Translations under genes and position numbers: made by a program
NCBI GenBank assembly: GCA_032821775.1
Contig: JAVLRN010000012.1
Coordinates: 868,001-932,000 of the forward strand
Direction: 5' to 3'
Length of the DNA: 64,000 nt
Source: Sanguinoderma infundibulare
Lineage: Eukaryota > Basidiomycota > Agaricomycetes > Polyporales > Polyporaceae
The notes under the pieces: generated by a model
What the model was told of the DNA's origin: nothing
The model's database searches: none
The model's input: only the letters and a program-made list of their open reading frames with translations
Shown: piece by piece, positions 34,333 through 44,442 of the stretch
Numbering within the stretch: the stretch's first letter is position 1
Layout: the number at the start of each line of letters is the position of its first letter

Positions 34333-34783
34333 TGTGTGGCATCTAGGTGCTGTATCTCTTTCTTGATTGCGTGGCGTTCACCGCCCATACCATCTTGTCA
34401 TTCCCGAAATCATTGGATGCACTCAACTGCTTTCTCTTGAATCAAAGTATCCCATGGCGAGCGAGACGTCGGCCAATCTCTCGCACAAAGTCTGCGTGGC
34501 GCTGCTGGTAGGTGGAGCTGCGATCACATTTGGCAGTTCGGTCACCATATTCGGCCGCGTCACCCACCGCGTTCAACGTTCGTCGTTCACGCTCCGCGCC
34601 GTCTTCTGCTACCCTTCACACAGTTGGCGGGTCTCGCTCAAATATCTGTCGTCGGTTGGATCTGCCTCCCCACGCCCCTCTCTCGCCTCCCGCCCTTTAC
34701 GTTCATTGTTTCCCCTCGCCGATACCTGCACCAAAGCACCCTCTTCTGCTCTCTGTCTCAGTGTCGAGGAACCTGTGACCAAG
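34333..34783. other. Intergenic between PRMT5 and the GPI-type wall protein
   Basis: PRMT5 3' UTR followed by the next gene's promoter. The sequence before 34784 is CT-rich. Frames here are open but without recognised similarity. Confidence 0.45.
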
Positions 34784-35839
34784 ATGCTGTTCACCTTCAC
34801 CACCGCGATAACGGTCCTCGGCGCTATCCTCTCTATCACAGCCCAAGAGACTCTCACTATCAACACACTGTGCGTTGCTGGCATGCTCGTCGGCCTTGGA
34901 CGTCTTATGTTTAACTCACCTTCTATGCAGACAGAACCCCACTGTATGCGGTTAGTTTCATGGTTCTTAACTCGACGGTGGGGTAGACTGCTCACGGCGT
35001 TACTCAGAGCCTATACAATTCACGTGGAGTGGCGGGGAAGCTCCCTACTACCTGTCGCTTATCCCAGGTATGTCTTCGCGAGACGTTCATTGATGCCCGG
35101 ACGTGACTGATGGTCGGGTCTGGTTGAAGGTGGCCAGCCAGCAGCGCCAGCGGTATGGTTGATGCAACGGTTGCTCACGCACGCGCTGAGTCGGTGATAA
35201 TATACACAGATAAGACAGTTCCCGGCCGTGCCAGATGGTCACTCGTTGACCTGGGTCGTCGACATATCCCCGCGCACATCTTTGTGAGTAGCATACAACC
35301 TACAGTCTAGGAGAGGCACGCTGGACGCTATATGTTTCAGCTCCACGATGCTCAAGGACGCAACTGGGAAGATGGCCTACTCGGACATCCAGACTGTGCA
35401 AGACGGTCCAGACAACAGGTGAGGTGGTCTTTGTCGCTCCGTTGGCGTGGTTTTGAACGTTGTACTGAACCCTCATGATGGCTTGCAGCTGTACGGACAA
35501 CCTGTCTAACGTAGTGGCAGCGCAGTCACTTGCTCAAACCCCGGCAAATCGAACGTCATCGGCTCCGAGTATTAGCAAGCCGACCCCCGCCGTTTCACAG
35601 GGGTAATGTCGTTGGTTTTGCGAAGATAGTCCAGGCTAATTGTTGACTGATTCAGCGGGGTCCCGACTGCTGTTCACGTTGCTGGCAATTCCAGCACGGG
35701 AGCTTCGAACAGTTCGGGTAATTCATCGACTACGAGCAGTACGGTGGCGCAGCCTACGAGGAATGGTGCAGGGGCGGCTGCTGGCTCGATTGGCATCATC
35801 GGTTTCCTCGGGTTTCTGGGCGCGGCTCTGCTTGGATAG
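34784..35839 (+). CDS. Secreted Ser/Thr-rich, GPI-type cell-surface protein
   Basis: Model join(34784..34869,34931..34950,35008..35067,35130..35152,35210..35283,35341..35418,35489..35602,35656..35839), 212 aa. A signal peptide (MLFTFTTAITVLGAILSITA) precedes a small beta-rich domain with PIQFTWSGGEAPYYLSLIPG, SLTWVVDISPRTSF and MLKDATGKMAYSDIQTV. This layout is common in basidiomycete Kre9/Knh1-like or Ser-Thr-rich membrane-anchored proteins. A Ser/Thr/Asn-rich stretch, likely O-glycosylated, follows. The end is hydrophobic (SIGIIGFLGFLGAALLG), as expected for GPI attachment. Exons 2 and 4 are just 20 and 23 nt. The acceptor at 35209 could instead be 35218, changing three residues. A role at the cell wall is inferred. 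Confidence 0.82.
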
Positions 35840-36240
35840 CAGCTGGGCGCGTGTACTCACAGCCTATGACGGACTTGGGAACGTTGATTTGTATCATAAC
35901 ATTGTTGCACGTCATGCAAATGCGCGTTGACGTCGTACTCGGCCACAGACAGATGGGGTTCGGAAGCCCGGGCGCGGACTGAGTCTGACTGAGTTGGACT
36001 GCCAACGAGAGCCGGGTTGGCGAGGCGAAGTTGCCGGATAAGGGGCGAATATACGGTCACGTGGGGGGCGCGGTGGTGGGAAAGTGCAGATCGAGATTGG
36101 GGAGAATGGGTCAAGAAGGCTCGCCGGCTTCTGTTGGCGCTCTGCGGTGGAAGGGGCTCGTGAGCTTCCCCTCATCTATCCTACTCTCTAGCACCTACTG
36201 CCACTCCCGCTTATCGCTCTCCCTTTCCCATCGTCCTCCC
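35840..36240. other. Intergenic upstream of the PSYSV/CaaX protein gene
   Basis: 3' UTR of the wall-protein gene and promoter of the next. The last 60 bases are CT-rich, typical of a transcript leader. Nothing else seen. Confidence 0.5.
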
Positions 36241-39200
36241 ATGTCGGTCGCTCTCCAAGAGCCAGCACAAGCCGCACATTTGCTCGGCGACACCGCCTTG
36301 GGTTCCATTCCAGTCGCTGACGTCGATCGGGCCTCGCCACAAGCCACTGACGCGCTCAGCAAGACCGACACGCCGGCAGACGACCAAGTCTTCCATGAGC
36401 AGAATGGGACCGCAGATGCCACCTCACAGGACCACAGAGACAATGACGAAGATGCGGTAACCCCACAGGCGACGTCTGACGCTGTCGTGATCGAAGACAA
36501 TGGTGTCAAGGAGGTTGCGGTGGTTGAGGAGATTGCAGTGGCTGAGGAGACTGCAGTGGCTCAGGTACGTCTGCCTTCGCATGTCATCGATTCACTCATT
36601 CATTTGTGACCAACTAGGATGATCACGTCGCCGTGGACGTAGTTGACGAAGAGGCTGCGAAGTCTTCCGGTGTCGCCATTCGTGCGTGTATGCTCGACAT
36701 TTGTGTGTGCGTTATACACTGACACCGTTCTTAGTTGAAGAGAGCCTCGTGGATCCTGAGACCGTTGCCGTGGACGCACCTCCCACTGAGGACGTACCCA
36801 CCGCCGAGCCCGCTCTTCCCGAGTTAACCGGTGAGATGGTTCCCTCCGCTGGAGCACCCGAGGATCATGCGTCCGCACTGGAGGCCACTGAAGTCACCAT
36901 TACTGCTACCGATGCGGTTGAGCCACCCGTCGCCGAGGCCGAGGCTCCCGTCTTGGTCGATGTGGGCGAGGCCCCTCCCGCTGCCGAAGAGACGCCTGCC
37001 GTCACGGCGAAGACCGCACTTGCTGAGACCGAAGAGACAGTCTCGGCCGTCGAAGAGGCTCCTGCGCATGCGGGAGACGAGGCCGCCATCGCGACGCTTG
37101 TCGCGGCTGTGCCTGAGGAGCCACCCGCAATCACCCATGCGCCGACCGTTGCTGACGAGGTGACGGCTCCGGAACATTCACCCGCCGCTAAGGAGGTACC
37201 GACTGAGGAGGACACGTCCGTGCCCGCTACCGAGGAGGGTCCAGAAGTCGAGGAGACACCTGTCACCGAGGAGGTTGCACCCATCGAAGAACCTGCTCCC
37301 ATTGAGGAGACTCCTGCTCCCATTGAGGAGACTCCTGCTCCCATTGAGGAGACTCCTGCTCCCATTGAAGAGACTCCTGCGCCAGTCGAGGAGGCACCTG
37401 CTGTCGAAGAGGTCATTGTGGTGGCCGAGGAAGTCCCCGTCGTTCTCGAAGAGGTCGCTGCAACCGTTGAGGACGTCCTTGTTTCCGCTGAAGAGCCGGC
37501 TGCCACCGAGGAGATTGCTGCTGTCAGTGCTGTCACCGAGGAAGCGATTGAGGAGACGCCGGGAGCTGAGGAAGCCCCGGTCGTTGAAGAGGCCCCCGTT
37601 CCCGTTGTTGAAGAAGCACCCGTACCCGTCGTTGAAGAGACCGTTGCTAGTGAAGCGGTGGAGGTGTCCACTTCTGAACCCGAACCCGAGCCCGTCGTCG
37701 AGGTCGCCGTTCCTGTGGAGTCTATCCCCGAGGTCGCCTCTGAGACTGCCGTGGACGAGGTCACCGCCGCTGAGGAGTCTGTGCCCGTTGTCGAAGAGCC
37801 CGTTTCAGAGGTAGTTATTGAAGCACCCGCCACGGAAGAGCCAGCAGCCGCCGTTGAGGAACCGGTCTCCGAGCCTGTGGTGGAAGAGAGCACAGCTGCA
37901 GTTGTCGAAGAAGTCGCCGAGTCCAAAGAGGAGGATCCCGTCGAGCTCGAGGAGGATGCGGTGGATGCGGTGGAACCGATCCTCGAGAGTGCCCCCGCTG
38001 AACCCGAACCCGTCACTGCTGAAGAACCTGCGGTCCTCGGGGCTGCTGACGCTCTGGGGATCACCGCTGTCGAAGAGCCGACGTCTGAACCAGAAGACGT
38101 TCCCGAGCCGAAGGTCATCGAGCTTATAGCCGGAGATTCAGAAGAAGAGCTCTCTCAACACGACGAGCATTCGTTTGCTGGCGAGGTTAGCGAGGTTGTT
38201 GAAGAGGTTCCTGCTGTCGAGGAAGTTCCTACTGCTGAGGAGGTTCCTGCTGTTGAGGAGGTCGAGCAGGAAGTCGTCGAGGCGCCCGCTGAAGCGCCCG
38301 TGGAGGTTGATGCTCCTGCTGCCGAGGAAATCGTCCCTACCGAAGTAGCAGTTCTCGTGAAGGAGGTTTCGTTGTCCGAAGAGGTGGTCTCTGAGGAGGC
38401 TCTGGCGGTTGAGGAGGCTGTCGCAACCGAGGCGCCCGTGGTTGAAGAAGTCCCTGATATTCCCAAGGCCGAGCCTGCTGAAGAGGCTGTGGAGGCTCCC
38501 GTCGCCGAAGAAATCGCTGTGGTTCCAAAGGACGAGCCTGTCCTCGCGGCGCCGGAAGAACCCGCGCAAGAGGCTGTCGCTGTTCCGGACGAAGAAGCTC
38601 CTGTCGAGATATCGACGGCAGAGGAAACTATCGAGGTTGCGGCTCTTGCGGTCGAGACGGTACCTGTGGAGGCGACTGTTGGGGAAGACCCTGTTGAGGA
38701 ACCTACCAAGACACCCGCCGCCGAGGAGCCCGCCACCTCCGAGGAGCCTGCCCCTATTTCCGAAGAAGCGGTGGAAACGGCTCCTGTCGAGTCCGTGCCC
38801 GACGAGCCGCCTGCTGTTGTCGAGCAGTCCGTCGAGGAATCTCCTGCTGAGGTCGTTGTCGTCGAGGAGACTCCTATCCCCGAAGAAACGCCGGCTGTTG
38901 AAGAGGTTTCTGTCGTCGAAGAAGTTTCCGTCGCAGAAGACGTTTCCGTTGGAGAAGAGGTTGCTGTCGAGGAGCCTGCGCCGGAGGTCGAGGTTCCGAT
39001 TGTGGTGGAAGCTATGACTGTCGTCGAGGATGTGAAGAACCTCGAGGCGGAGAACGTCGTCCCTGCTGAAGAAACTCTAGCAGTAGAAGAAGCTCAGATC
39101 GAGCCTGAAGTCCTCGCTTCCACCGGAGAAGTTGTCGTTACAGAGATCCCAGAAGCTCCTGCACCTGTGGAGCAGGCCGCCGCTGATGTTGAGGTCCCGG

Positions 39201-41253
39201 TCGTTTCGATCGAGACAGTCCAGGATGAGCAGGTCGAGGCTATAGCCGAGGCCGTCGTATCGCGAAGCCCGTCGCCGTCGCCGTCTCAGGAGCGACCCAA
39301 GTCACCCTGGACCCCGTCTTACAGCGTCACCACCCTGGGCCCGGATACGGAGGCTCCTGAGGAAGAAGAGATTGCGGAGGTTGAGGAGATTCCTCCTACG
39401 ACGGAGGAACCAGCTGTTGAGACACCTCAGGTCGAGGTTACTGCGGAGGTAAGAAAATTTGCGCGAACCTCATGTGCACCATGGCTGACTGAATGGGTCG
39501 CCTTGTTGCTTAGCCCGAAGAAGCCGAGCCTGCTGCGCCCAGTGCGGATGTTGATCGCCCGAAGTCTCCCTCGTGGGTCCCGTCGTACTCCGTCAGTTCT
39601 CAGGGAACGAGTCCGCGCCATTCCCCAAAACCACTCGCCGAGGAAGTCGCTGAGGAGGCCGCACCTGAGCCGGTTGTGGAGGCTGAGTCTGTTCCAGTTA
39701 TCGAGGTTGTGGAGGAGCCAGCTGTCGAGGTTGTCGATGAGCCTGCGGAGCCTGATGCTGAGCCCGTCGTCCAAGTGGTCGAGGTGGAAGCTGCGCCGGA
39801 GGTTGTGGCTGCCGACGAGCCAACTGTCGAGGAAACTGTGGTCGAAGCCGCTGTCGGGGTTCCCGTCATCGCGACAGAAGAGATTGATGCCGCTGAGGTA
39901 TGTTCCATGGATTCCGTCCGTAAGGCATGTGCTCAATACATCGTTCTTCTAGCCATCGGAAGTGCAGAAGTCAACTCCTTGGGTCCCTTCGTACTCCGTC
40001 AACTCCCAGGGCGCCAGCCCTCTCCACACGCCTCAGGAGACTGCCACTGATTCGGATGTCAAGGAGGTCGAATCGCTTCCCGAGGTTCTTAAGGAGGTCG
40101 AGGAGGCCGGCCCTCCGGCTCCTGAGCCTGAAGCTGCGCCGGCGGCTGAGCCTGAGGCCGTCCGAGAGTCTGAACCTGTTGTGGAGGTTTCCGAACTGGC
40201 GGTCGAGGCGTCTGCGCCAACTGAGACTGCTGAACCTGTCGTTGAAGTTTCCGAATCGGTTGAAGAGATGGTGTCTGCGCCGGCGATCGTCGCCGAGACG
40301 ATAGAGGATTATGTTTCAGAGGTAAGCTTGCCCTCAGGTTGTCGCGGAGCCTCCATGCTTATCGTGTTTCAGCCCAACACACCTCCAACCGTGCCTGCAG
40401 ATCAGCCCAAGTCGCCTTGGACTCCGTCGTACTCTGTCACTCACCAGGGCAATAGTCCTCTCGGCACTCCCGCTGTTCAGACCAGGGAGCTTGAAGAGGA
40501 GGAAGACCTCCCTCCGCCTGCGCAGGAAGACAAGGTTGCGATCGTCGTGGAGCAGTCTGCTCACGTATCAGTGCCTGAGGTGTGTACCCATCCATGCTTT
40601 CTGTACCCGACTTTCTTCTAACATTCTTTCTTTAAGACCACTGACGGTCTCACTGTTGAGGAGCCTCCTTCTCGTCCTTGGACGCCTTCCTACTCCGTTA
40701 CGAGGCAAGGACCCGGCTCTGATGTTGGCGCCGATGACGAGTCGATTGCTGAGAAGTCTGCGGAGCCTGTGCAAGACTTTGCGATGAACAGCAACGGCGA
40801 TACCGTTAGCTTCCCGACGGCTGAGGAGCCCGGCGAGCCCAAGAAGGTTGCTTCCAAGTAAGCCGCATTGCATCACTTATGCCGTGTGCGCGTACTTACG
40901 ATGACTCCATCAGGCCAAATCTCGGTCGTCTTGCGGTCGTTGACGAGAACGAGCAGATTGAGATCGATGAGGCCGCCTCCTCAACTCTCGCTGAGTTGTC
41001 CCCGTCTCACCCTCGTGCTCGTCTTGAGTCCACGACGTCTTCCCGCTTCTTCCCTGGTGGCTGGTTCTCCAGCACGAGCAAGCTCGCCGAGGAAAGTCGC
41101 GCCTCGTTGGAGACCGCGACCGGCGAATTTGCCAGGAGCCCGAGCGATTCAGCTGCCCCCGGGTCTCCCACTGTTGAGGCTCCTCCCACGACGCCGATCG
41201 ATGGCATCGTGGATGACAAGAAGAGCAAGGGAAAGTGGTGCGTTATTATGTAA
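36241..41253 (+). CDS. Glu/Pro/Val/Ala-rich repeat protein with PSYSV motifs and CaaX box
   Basis: Model join(36241..36564,36618..36681,36735..39448,39514..39897,39953..40321,40373..40579,40637..40857,40914..41253), 1540 aa. I do not recognise a named family. Residues about 100-980 are built almost entirely of Glu, Val, Pro and Ala in irregular PVVEEAP/EETPAP units, very acidic and probably extended. Five copies of a motif, consensus PKSPWxPSYSVxxQG, lie near residues 984, 1050, 1168, 1297 and 1366. The first is at the end of exon 3. The others are at the start of exons 4, 5, 6 and 7, all bounded by phase-0 introns. The C-terminus is DDKKSKGKWCVIM: a basic patch and a CaaX box, predicting farnesylation and membrane attachment. 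No signal peptide or membrane helix. Start: first ATG after the CT-rich leader. Function unknown; a membrane-tethered scaffold is a guess. Confidence 0.85.
37298..37381 (+). repeat. Four 21-bp tandem repeats inside the acidic coding region
   Basis: Units at 37298, 37319, 37340 and 37361 are near identical at the DNA level; the fourth differs at about two bases. Each encodes PIEETPA. Such nucleotide identity points to recent slippage or unequal exchange rather than old protein-level repetition. Confidence 0.9.
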
Positions 41254-42093
41254 CCTTGGGGTTGTGTTTCAGCATGCATTCTTTCTTCGGCTTGTCTTAC
41301 ACGACTGTTAACGATTTTATGACCTCATTATCTTGCTCTTCCGTCCATATGCACGCACACTCGCACTCATACATCGCTTCGGTATAATCACCACTCACTA
41401 TCCCGATTAGTCTTGCTTGCATCCATACCTACCCGTCACCCGCCCAACCAATGCATAATTTTGTTCTTTCCGCTCCCTCGCCGAACTGTGTCTGATCGTA
41501 CTATGAGAACCCGCGCGTTGAACCCCTAGTCAAGGACGTGCGTTAACCATCAGCGGCCGCCCGCCGCGTTGCGGAAGAGCGGGGCAGGAGCGGGGCCACA
41601 TCGCGGAAGGAGGGGCTGTGGCGGAATGTTGGTGAGTGAGTGGCGTGTCATCCGCGATGCTATGCTGACGATGGTGAACCCTGCGGCCGAAGCTGTGCTG
41701 TACGATGTACGATCCAATGTCACACATCTTGGTGCGTGTCGTTCGCCAAACTGTGGTTGTGTACGCGATATGAAAGCTTTTGCAGGACATTTGTCCGTTG
41801 ATCGAAAATGCGTCGTGGCCTGCTCAGCGATTGTACAAACCAGTAAGTAACCTCCATTTCCTACACCGAAGCCATGTCTGTTCTGCCACGGGCAATGAGC
41901 CCCCTAAAAAGACGGAACGCGGCATGATGAAACTTTATGGAGTCGAAAGCACGCTCGGCGTTTCAGCGTGGCTAGCCATCGTAGCGAGGATGGCTGTAGC
42001 TGGGAGCACGTTAAAAGGCGACGGACAGACCGTTGGAATAGCAGAACACCCCATCGAACGCTACCAGCCATCGAAACCACCTCTCGCTTCGCC
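41254..42093. other. Intergenic between the CaaX protein and cerato-platanin genes
   Basis: 3' UTR of the CaaX-protein gene, then the cerato-platanin promoter. Open frames near 41530-41850 show no similarity. Nothing further recognised. Confidence 0.5.
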
Positions 42094-42668
42094 ATGCGTT
42101 TCTTCACTGTCGTCCTCTCTGCCCTTTCCCTTGTCACCGCCGCCGTTTGCGTGCCCGGCGCCGAACTTGGCGGAGGCCCTGGGCCGGTCTTCCAGTCTCA
42201 GGCGACTTTCGCCTTCGAGTACAACAAGGACTTCCCGCTCAGCAACACCGCTTGTGGCGATCGTCTCAAGAACACGTTCCACCTTGGTACGTCGCTCTTC
42301 AGCGCTGTCTGGAGGTGCTTGTCCTCATCTTTATCATCGCGTAGGGCAAAATGCCAAGATCGGCGACCTGTCCGTCTTCCCGTTCGTCGGTGCCGTGTTC
42401 AAGGTGTCTGGTACGCATTCGTCTCACGCCGAGCTACCGCCGGGGCACGCTGTTCATTCTCGTTTCAGAGGACATCAACAACTGCGGCACCTGCTGGAAG
42501 CTGACCTTCAAGGACGGGCCGCCCGTCTTCATCCTCGCCATCGACCGGACCAACCCCGGCTTCACGCTCTCGAAGCCGGCGCTGGACAAGCTCGATCCCA
42601 ACAACAACAATGTCGCTATTCCGATCACCGCGCAGCAGGTCACGGACGACTTCTGCATCCACAGCTAG
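42094..42668 (+). CDS. Cerato-platanin family secreted protein
   Basis: Model join(42094..42286,42345..42410,42469..42668), 152 aa. A signal peptide (MRFFTVVLSALSLVTA) leads to a small domain with four cysteines in the mature part, as in cerato-platanins: TACGDRL, then NCGTCWKLTF, and the C-terminal DFC. Other family features are IGDLSVFPFVGAVFKV and FILAIDRTNPGFTLSKPALD. Cerato-platanins are expansin-like double-psi-barrel proteins of fungal walls and culture fluid that bind chitin oligomers, and some are perceived by plants. Both introns are 58 nt in phase 1. Relative to common members this copy is somewhat divergent around the first cysteine. It converges on the phosphodiesterase gene. Confidence 0.85.
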
Positions 42669-43119
42669 ATGCGCACGTTGCATGGGAGCTATACGTCTCG
42701 ATACCGTACCAAGGCCATCTGTTGTTGGAGTGTGATTGTAATATCTGTGCGTTGTGCGTATCTCTCGGCTTCGCCCCAATGATACATTCTGTTGCGCGTA
42801 TTCCATCGCTCAAACCCTTTGACTTAACGAAACACCGTATCGACCATCAACTGGGTATAGTAAGTATGTAACGAATGTGTAAGTATGTAGCGAATGTGTA
42901 TGTAGCGTAACTAGGTCATACCTCAGTCGCATGGAAGAACGACTGAGAAAACAAGGGTGAGTGCAAAAGCCTAAGGTTGCGATTACGGGATATACTGAAG
43001 AGTAAGTAACACGAGGAAATGAAAGTTAACGTCGTAGAAAGTGCAACAGCAATTCAATCCGCCGTCTGTGCAGGCAACACTACCCCTCATCGCCGCCAGA
43101 TCCCGTCCACCCAAGCCGA
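42669..43119. other. Convergent intergenic region
   Basis: Shared 3' flank of the cerato-platanin (+) and secreted phosphodiesterase (-) genes. A direct repeat of the type AGTATGTAACGAATGTGTA / AGTATGTAGCGAATGTGTA lies near 42862-42900. No gene seen. Confidence 0.5.
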
Positions 43120-44442
43120 TCACCGCTGGGTGTAGATAAAGCCGATCTTATCGACCTCGTCGCCCGAGCGTCCGTGGAATCCTGCGAGCTGCCACCCGGC
43201 GGGCACGGTGCGCGCCACGCAGTCGTCGGTAGCGACACCGCCCTCGAGGGTGCGTCCGAGGTTCGTGGTAAAGTTGGCGTAGAAGATGCGCGTATCGCCG
43301 TCCTTCTGGCCCTCGCACAGATACGCGGCAGCGACGTACTCCCCGCCGCCCAGAGTCAGGCTCGACGCGGTCCCGCCCGTGCCCCCATGCGCGAGCGTCG
43401 TGCCGTCCGCGAGGGTGACGCTCATCTGGTCGACGCGCGCGCCGCTGCGGAGCGCGAGGGTCGTGGCGCGCGCGCCGGCGGGCACGCTGTCGATGTCGGT
43501 GAAGTAGTCGCCGTGCGGCCCGCCGAACTGGTCGCTGAGCTGGAAGTCGGCGTTCGTCGACCACGCGAAGTCGACCGTGAGCGGGTCGTGGTCGGAGAGC
43601 ATGAGGCCCTGGGGGTCGAGGAACTTGGCGTGCTCGTTGTTGAAGAGCGTCGCGCTGAGCGAGACGAGCTTGTTGCCGCGGTAGAGGATCTTGTCGACGA
43701 CCTCGCACGTGTTGGGCACGGTCGGCCCGGTCTGGTTGCAGAGCAGGGCGTCGCTGCCCTTGACGGGCGCGACGCCGCCCCGGATGAGCTGCACCCACGC
43801 GTCGGTGAGGCCGTTCGTGGCGGCGAACTCGGCGATGGTGTCGGCCGTGCGGGTGTAGCGCGTGTTGGTGTCGCCCATGACGACGACCGCGTTGCCGGCG
43901 GAGTAGTTTCCGATGGTATCGGAGAGCTGGCTGAGGTTGTCTGCGCGGGAGTCCTCGTCGCCGTCGTTGGTGCCCGCATTCGTATGCAGGTTGTAGAAGT
44001 CAATGTAGACGCCTGTGGCGAAGAGCACGCGCATGAAGGTGAAGCCCTTGGGGGTCAGGCAGTCCCCCGAATCGAGCTGGCAGGAGTTCCAGTGGATGCG
44101 CTCGAAGTCATCCGAGTCGTAGGGGATCTTGGACAGCGAGTTGAGCCCGCTGCCGATGCCTGCGCCGCCGCTGGTCGCCGTGCGGTAGGGGTGGACGGTG
44201 TCGGCGGCGTAAAGGTAGGCGTGATAGTTGAAGTCTTCCTCTACGTGGACGATGTCATAGGGCGCGATCCGCTCCCCGATAGCCGTGGTGCTGTTTTCGC
44301 GGGGCGTCGGCGCGCTGGAAAGACCTTCAGGCAAGCCTGCGATGTTGTAGCTGAGGACACTGAAGGTGCCCGAGTCCACGGCGGCGGAGACCCTACCGAG
44401 GATGGCGGCTGCCGCGACAAGGTCGGCGAGGAGGCTGCGCAT
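43120..44442 (-). CDS. Secreted DNase I-like phosphodiesterase with jacalin-like C-terminal domain
   Basis: Single uninterrupted frame, 440 aa, starting at the ATG of a signal peptide (MRSLLADLVAAAAILGRVSA). Endonuclease/exonuclease/phosphatase-fold motifs follow: LSYNIAGLPE with Asn33, then YDIVHVEEDFNYH, FYNLHTNAG, VVVMGDTNTRY and LSDHDPLTVDF, the catalytic His/Asp pair. This set is shared with neutral sphingomyelinases and inositol phosphatases; the substrate cannot be told. After about residue 300 a jacalin-type beta-prism is suggested by FGGPHGDYFTDIDSV, VDQMSVTLADGTTLAHGG and AGFHGRSGDEVDKIGFIY, which could bind sugars. It has no intron, unlike nearly all neighbours, and high GC. Frames on the opposite strand are shadows of this GC bias. 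Confidence 0.87.
   Translation of the reverse strand: MRSLLADLVAAAAILGRVSAAVDSGTFSVLSYNIAGLPEGLSSAPTPRENSTTAIGERIAPYDIVHVEEDFNYHAYLYAADTVHPYRTATSGGAGIGSGLNSLSKIPYDSDDFERIHWNSCQLDSGDCLTPKGFTFMRVLFATGVYIDFYNLHTNAGTNDGDEDSRADNLSQLSDTIGNYSAGNAVVVMGDTNTRYTRTADTIAEFAATNGLTDAWVQLIRGGVAPVKGSDALLCNQTGPTVPNTCEVVDKILYRGNKLVSLSATLFNNEHAKFLDPQGLMLSDHDPLTVDFAWSTNADFQLSDQFGGPHGDYFTDIDSVPAGARATTLALRSGARVDQMSVTLADGTTLAHGGTGGTASSLTLGGGEYVAAAYLCEGQKDGDTRIFYANFTTNLGRTLEGGVATDDCVARTVPAGWQLAGFHGRSGDEVDKIGFIYTQR

Noticed and set aside
36865..38118. Minus-strand open frame of 417 codons rich in Ser/Thr/Gly
   Set aside because: It is the mirror of the GAG/GTC/CCC codon bias of the acidic repeat protein, with no start context or similarity.
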